Shown one piece after another: positions 62,677 through 64,000 of a DNA stretch of 64,000 bases. Source of the DNA: Marinomonas transparens (GTDB taxonomy: Bacteria > Pseudomonadota > Gammaproteobacteria > Pseudomonadales > Marinomonadaceae). The stretch is from assembly GCF_016463975.1 (NCBI RefSeq), contig NZ_JAEMNX010000003.1, forward strand, positions 186,001 to 250,000, in the 5' to 3' direction. The position numbers and the translations under genes are program-made. Every line of letters starts with the position of its first letter. The stretch's first letter is position 1. The notes beneath the pieces are model-generated. The model searched no databases. It was not told the origin of the DNA and worked only from the letters and a program-made list of their open reading frames with translations.

Positions 62677-63384
62677 CTACACCGCTAAATACTGCTTTAT
62701 CAAGGTATCGTTTAGATTTTCCATTTTATCGGAGGCCACAACGCGGCCTTTTTCCATCAAACGAAACTCCTTACCAACCCGACGAGCAAAACCCAGTTTC
62801 TGCTCTACCAAGATCACAGTCAGCCCTTCTTCGGCATTAAGTTTAAGAATCACATCACCGATTTGTTTCACAATATTAGGCTGAATGCCTTCATTCGGCT
62901 CGTCCAGAATCAATACCTTTGGCTCTAATACCAAGGCACGACCAATGGCAAGTTGCTGTTGCTGACCGCCCGATAGATCCCCACCACGTCGATGCAACAT
63001 GTCTTTTAGCACGGGAAACAGCTCAAAGATTTTCTCTGGGATTTCCTTCGGGCTGTCGGTGGTACGTTTGCTGCGAACAGGCAAACCAATGCGCAGGTTC
63101 TCTTCCACTGTGAGCATGGGGAAAATATCACGCCCTTGGGGCACATAACCTATGCCAGAGTAAGCGCGCTTTTCAGCGCTTTGCTTATTCAGCACTTCGC
63201 CTTCCATGGTGATCTCACCACTTTTGATGGGTAACAAGCCCATGATGGTTTTTAATAAGGTGGTTTTACCCACGCCATTACGCCCCATGATGCAGGTGAT
63301 GGAACCGGGTACTATGTCTAAATCCAGTCCCCAAAGAATTTGCGTGCCGCCGTAAAGTTGATCGACTTTGTTAATAGAAATCAT
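62677..63384 (-). CDS. urtE: Urea ABC transporter ATPase UrtE
   Basis: A 235-residue branched-chain-type ABC ATPase (LivF-like): Walker A GRNGVGKTT (35-43), signature LSGGQQQQLAIGRAL, Walker B VLILDEPNEGIQPN. Its position next to urtD and ahead of ureD identifies it as UrtE. It overlaps urtD by 4 bp. Confidence 0.93.
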   Translation of the reverse strand: MISINKVDQLYGGTQILWGLDLDIVPGSITCIMGRNGVGKTTLLKTIMGLLPIKSGEITMEGEVLNKQSAEKRAYSGIGYVPQGRDIFPMLTVEENLRIGLPVRSKRTTDSPKEIPEKIFELFPVLKDMLHRRGGDLSGGQQQQLAIGRALVLEPKVLILDEPNEGIQPNIVKQIGDVILKLNAEEGLTVILVEQKLGFARRVGKEFRLMEKGRVVASDKMENLNDTLIKQYLAV

Positions 63385-64000
63385 GCCCTTTCCCCCTTAC
63401 CTTGTTCTGCGCCTTTTTCACCTACGGCCTCTTCTCCAAGGTACACTTCAATCACATCTTTGTTGCTTTGAATTTGATCCATGGTGCCTTCCGCCAACAC
63501 AGAGCCCTGATGCAAAACGGTCACGGTACGGGCAATGCTGCGCACAAATTCCATATCGTGCTCCACTACGATCACGGTGCGTTCACCCGCAAGGGAGGTG
63601 AGCAACTCTGCGGTGCGTTCGGTTTCTTGAGCGGTCATGCCAGCCACAGGTTCATCTATTAACAGTAGTCTTGGGTCAGCCGCCAATAACATGCCGATTT
63701 CCAACCATTGCTTTTGGCCGTGGGATAAAGCCCCAGCCAGCATAAATCTGTGCTCTGCCAAGCCGATGGTTTTTAACACCTCATCGATGCGATCTATCTG
63801 GGTAGGCGTTAAGCGAGAGAACAAGGTTGGCAACACACGCTTGTCGGTTTTAAGCGAAAGCTCCAAGTTGTCGAACACGGTTTGCTCTTCAAATACCGTC
63901 GGTTTCTGGAATTTACGACCTATGCCAAGCTGGGCAATTTCTGCTTCGTCTTTGTTAAGCAAATTATGGTTTTGCCCAAAATAGACGGTGCCGGAATCGC
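63381..64000 (-). CDS. urtD: Urea ABC transporter ATPase UrtD, partial
   Basis: The frame is open to the edge of the window, so this is the C-terminal 206 residues or so of an LivG-like ATPase of about 250-280 residues. Visible are IGRKFQKPTVFEEQTVFDNLEL (Q loop), the signature ALSHGQKQWLEIGMLL, Walker B LLLIDEPVAGM, and the switch His in VVEHDMEFVRSIA. The N-terminal Walker A lies beyond 64000. A TTG at 63962 is internal. Confidence 0.93.
   Translation of the reverse strand, partial: DSGTVYFGQNHNLLNKDEAEIAQLGIGRKFQKPTVFEEQTVFDNLELSLKTDKRVLPTLFSRLTPTQIDRIDEVLKTIGLAEHRFMLAGALSHGQKQWLEIGMLLAADPRLLLIDEPVAGMTAQETERTAELLTSLAGERTVIVVEHDMEFVRSIARTVTVLHQGSVLAEGTMDQIQSNKDVIEVYLGEEAVGEKGAEQGKGERA

Noticed and set aside
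1-64000. CRISPR array
   Set aside because: No regularly spaced short repeats and no cas genes were seen.

Overview
The window reads as the chromosome of a marine gammaproteobacterium, probably Oceanospirillales and Marinomonas-like. This is inferred from the linked urt-ure urea genes, the style of the RhlE helicase and the base composition; no rRNA or housekeeping marker settles it. Two mobile regions interrupt an otherwise ordinary chromosome.

Region 1 (1-6.9 kb, + strand) is core chromosome: the 3' end of a DUF2126 protein, a circularly permuted ATP-grasp/alpha-E protein and a transglutaminase, which form a common co-occurring trio, followed by a RhlE DEAD-box helicase.

Region 2 (about 6.98-38.9 kb, almost all - strand) is a Mu-like element. 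Read from its left end near 38.9 kb it carries an S24 repressor, Ner, MuA-type transposase, MuB, a few early genes, a Mor-family activator, amidase, holin, DksA-like and DUF2730 proteins. A complete contractile tail then runs from gp37 through sheath, tube, tape measure, hub, spike and baseplate. No terminase, portal, protease or capsid gene is present. Where the head module should lie there are a lamin-tail-domain protein, a transglutaminase-like protein and a HicA-HicB-SecB-like toxin-antitoxin-chaperone candidate. The tail operon ends in six paralogous tail-fibre genes with a shared N-terminus and divergent tips, plus three assembly-type genes. Four of the fibre genes have their own leader, built from an upstream terminator, a conserved CTGAA dyad, a -10-like box and a terminator-like hairpin ahead of the ribosome binding site. 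The same dyad/-10 arrangement lies ahead of the lysis and tail operons, so it looks like the late promoter of the element. The whole best fits a Mu-derived tailocin (or headless defective prophage) with a fibre-cassette array.

Region 3 (39.1-40.5 kb) holds a PF03773-type permease and a divergent ArsR regulator.

Region 4 (40.6-51.8 kb) is an integrative mobilizable element in a CAT-anticodon tRNA gene, bounded by direct repeats of about 100 bp. It encodes a tyrosine integrase, an AlpA-like protein, a ribbon-helix-helix protein, a VirD4/TraD-type coupling protein and a TrwC/TraI-type (MOBF) relaxase, with a recognisable oriT-like site. Its cargo is an AT-rich reverse transcriptase plus an OLD-like ATPase/TOPRIM gene. 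A 16-bp inverted repeat with one mismatch, spaced 150 nt overall, lies immediately upstream of the RT, as expected for a retron a1/a2 pair. The ATPase gene has an in-frame stop after residue 100.

Region 5 (51.9-64 kb, - strand) is urea metabolism: urtD (partial), urtE, ureDABCEFG and a hupE/ureJ nickel permease, followed by a fused NCS1-transporter/hybrid histidine kinase, a LuxR-type response regulator and a GNAT acetyltransferase. Urea import, hydrolysis, nickel supply and probable sensing of an N-containing substrate are in one strand-coherent block.
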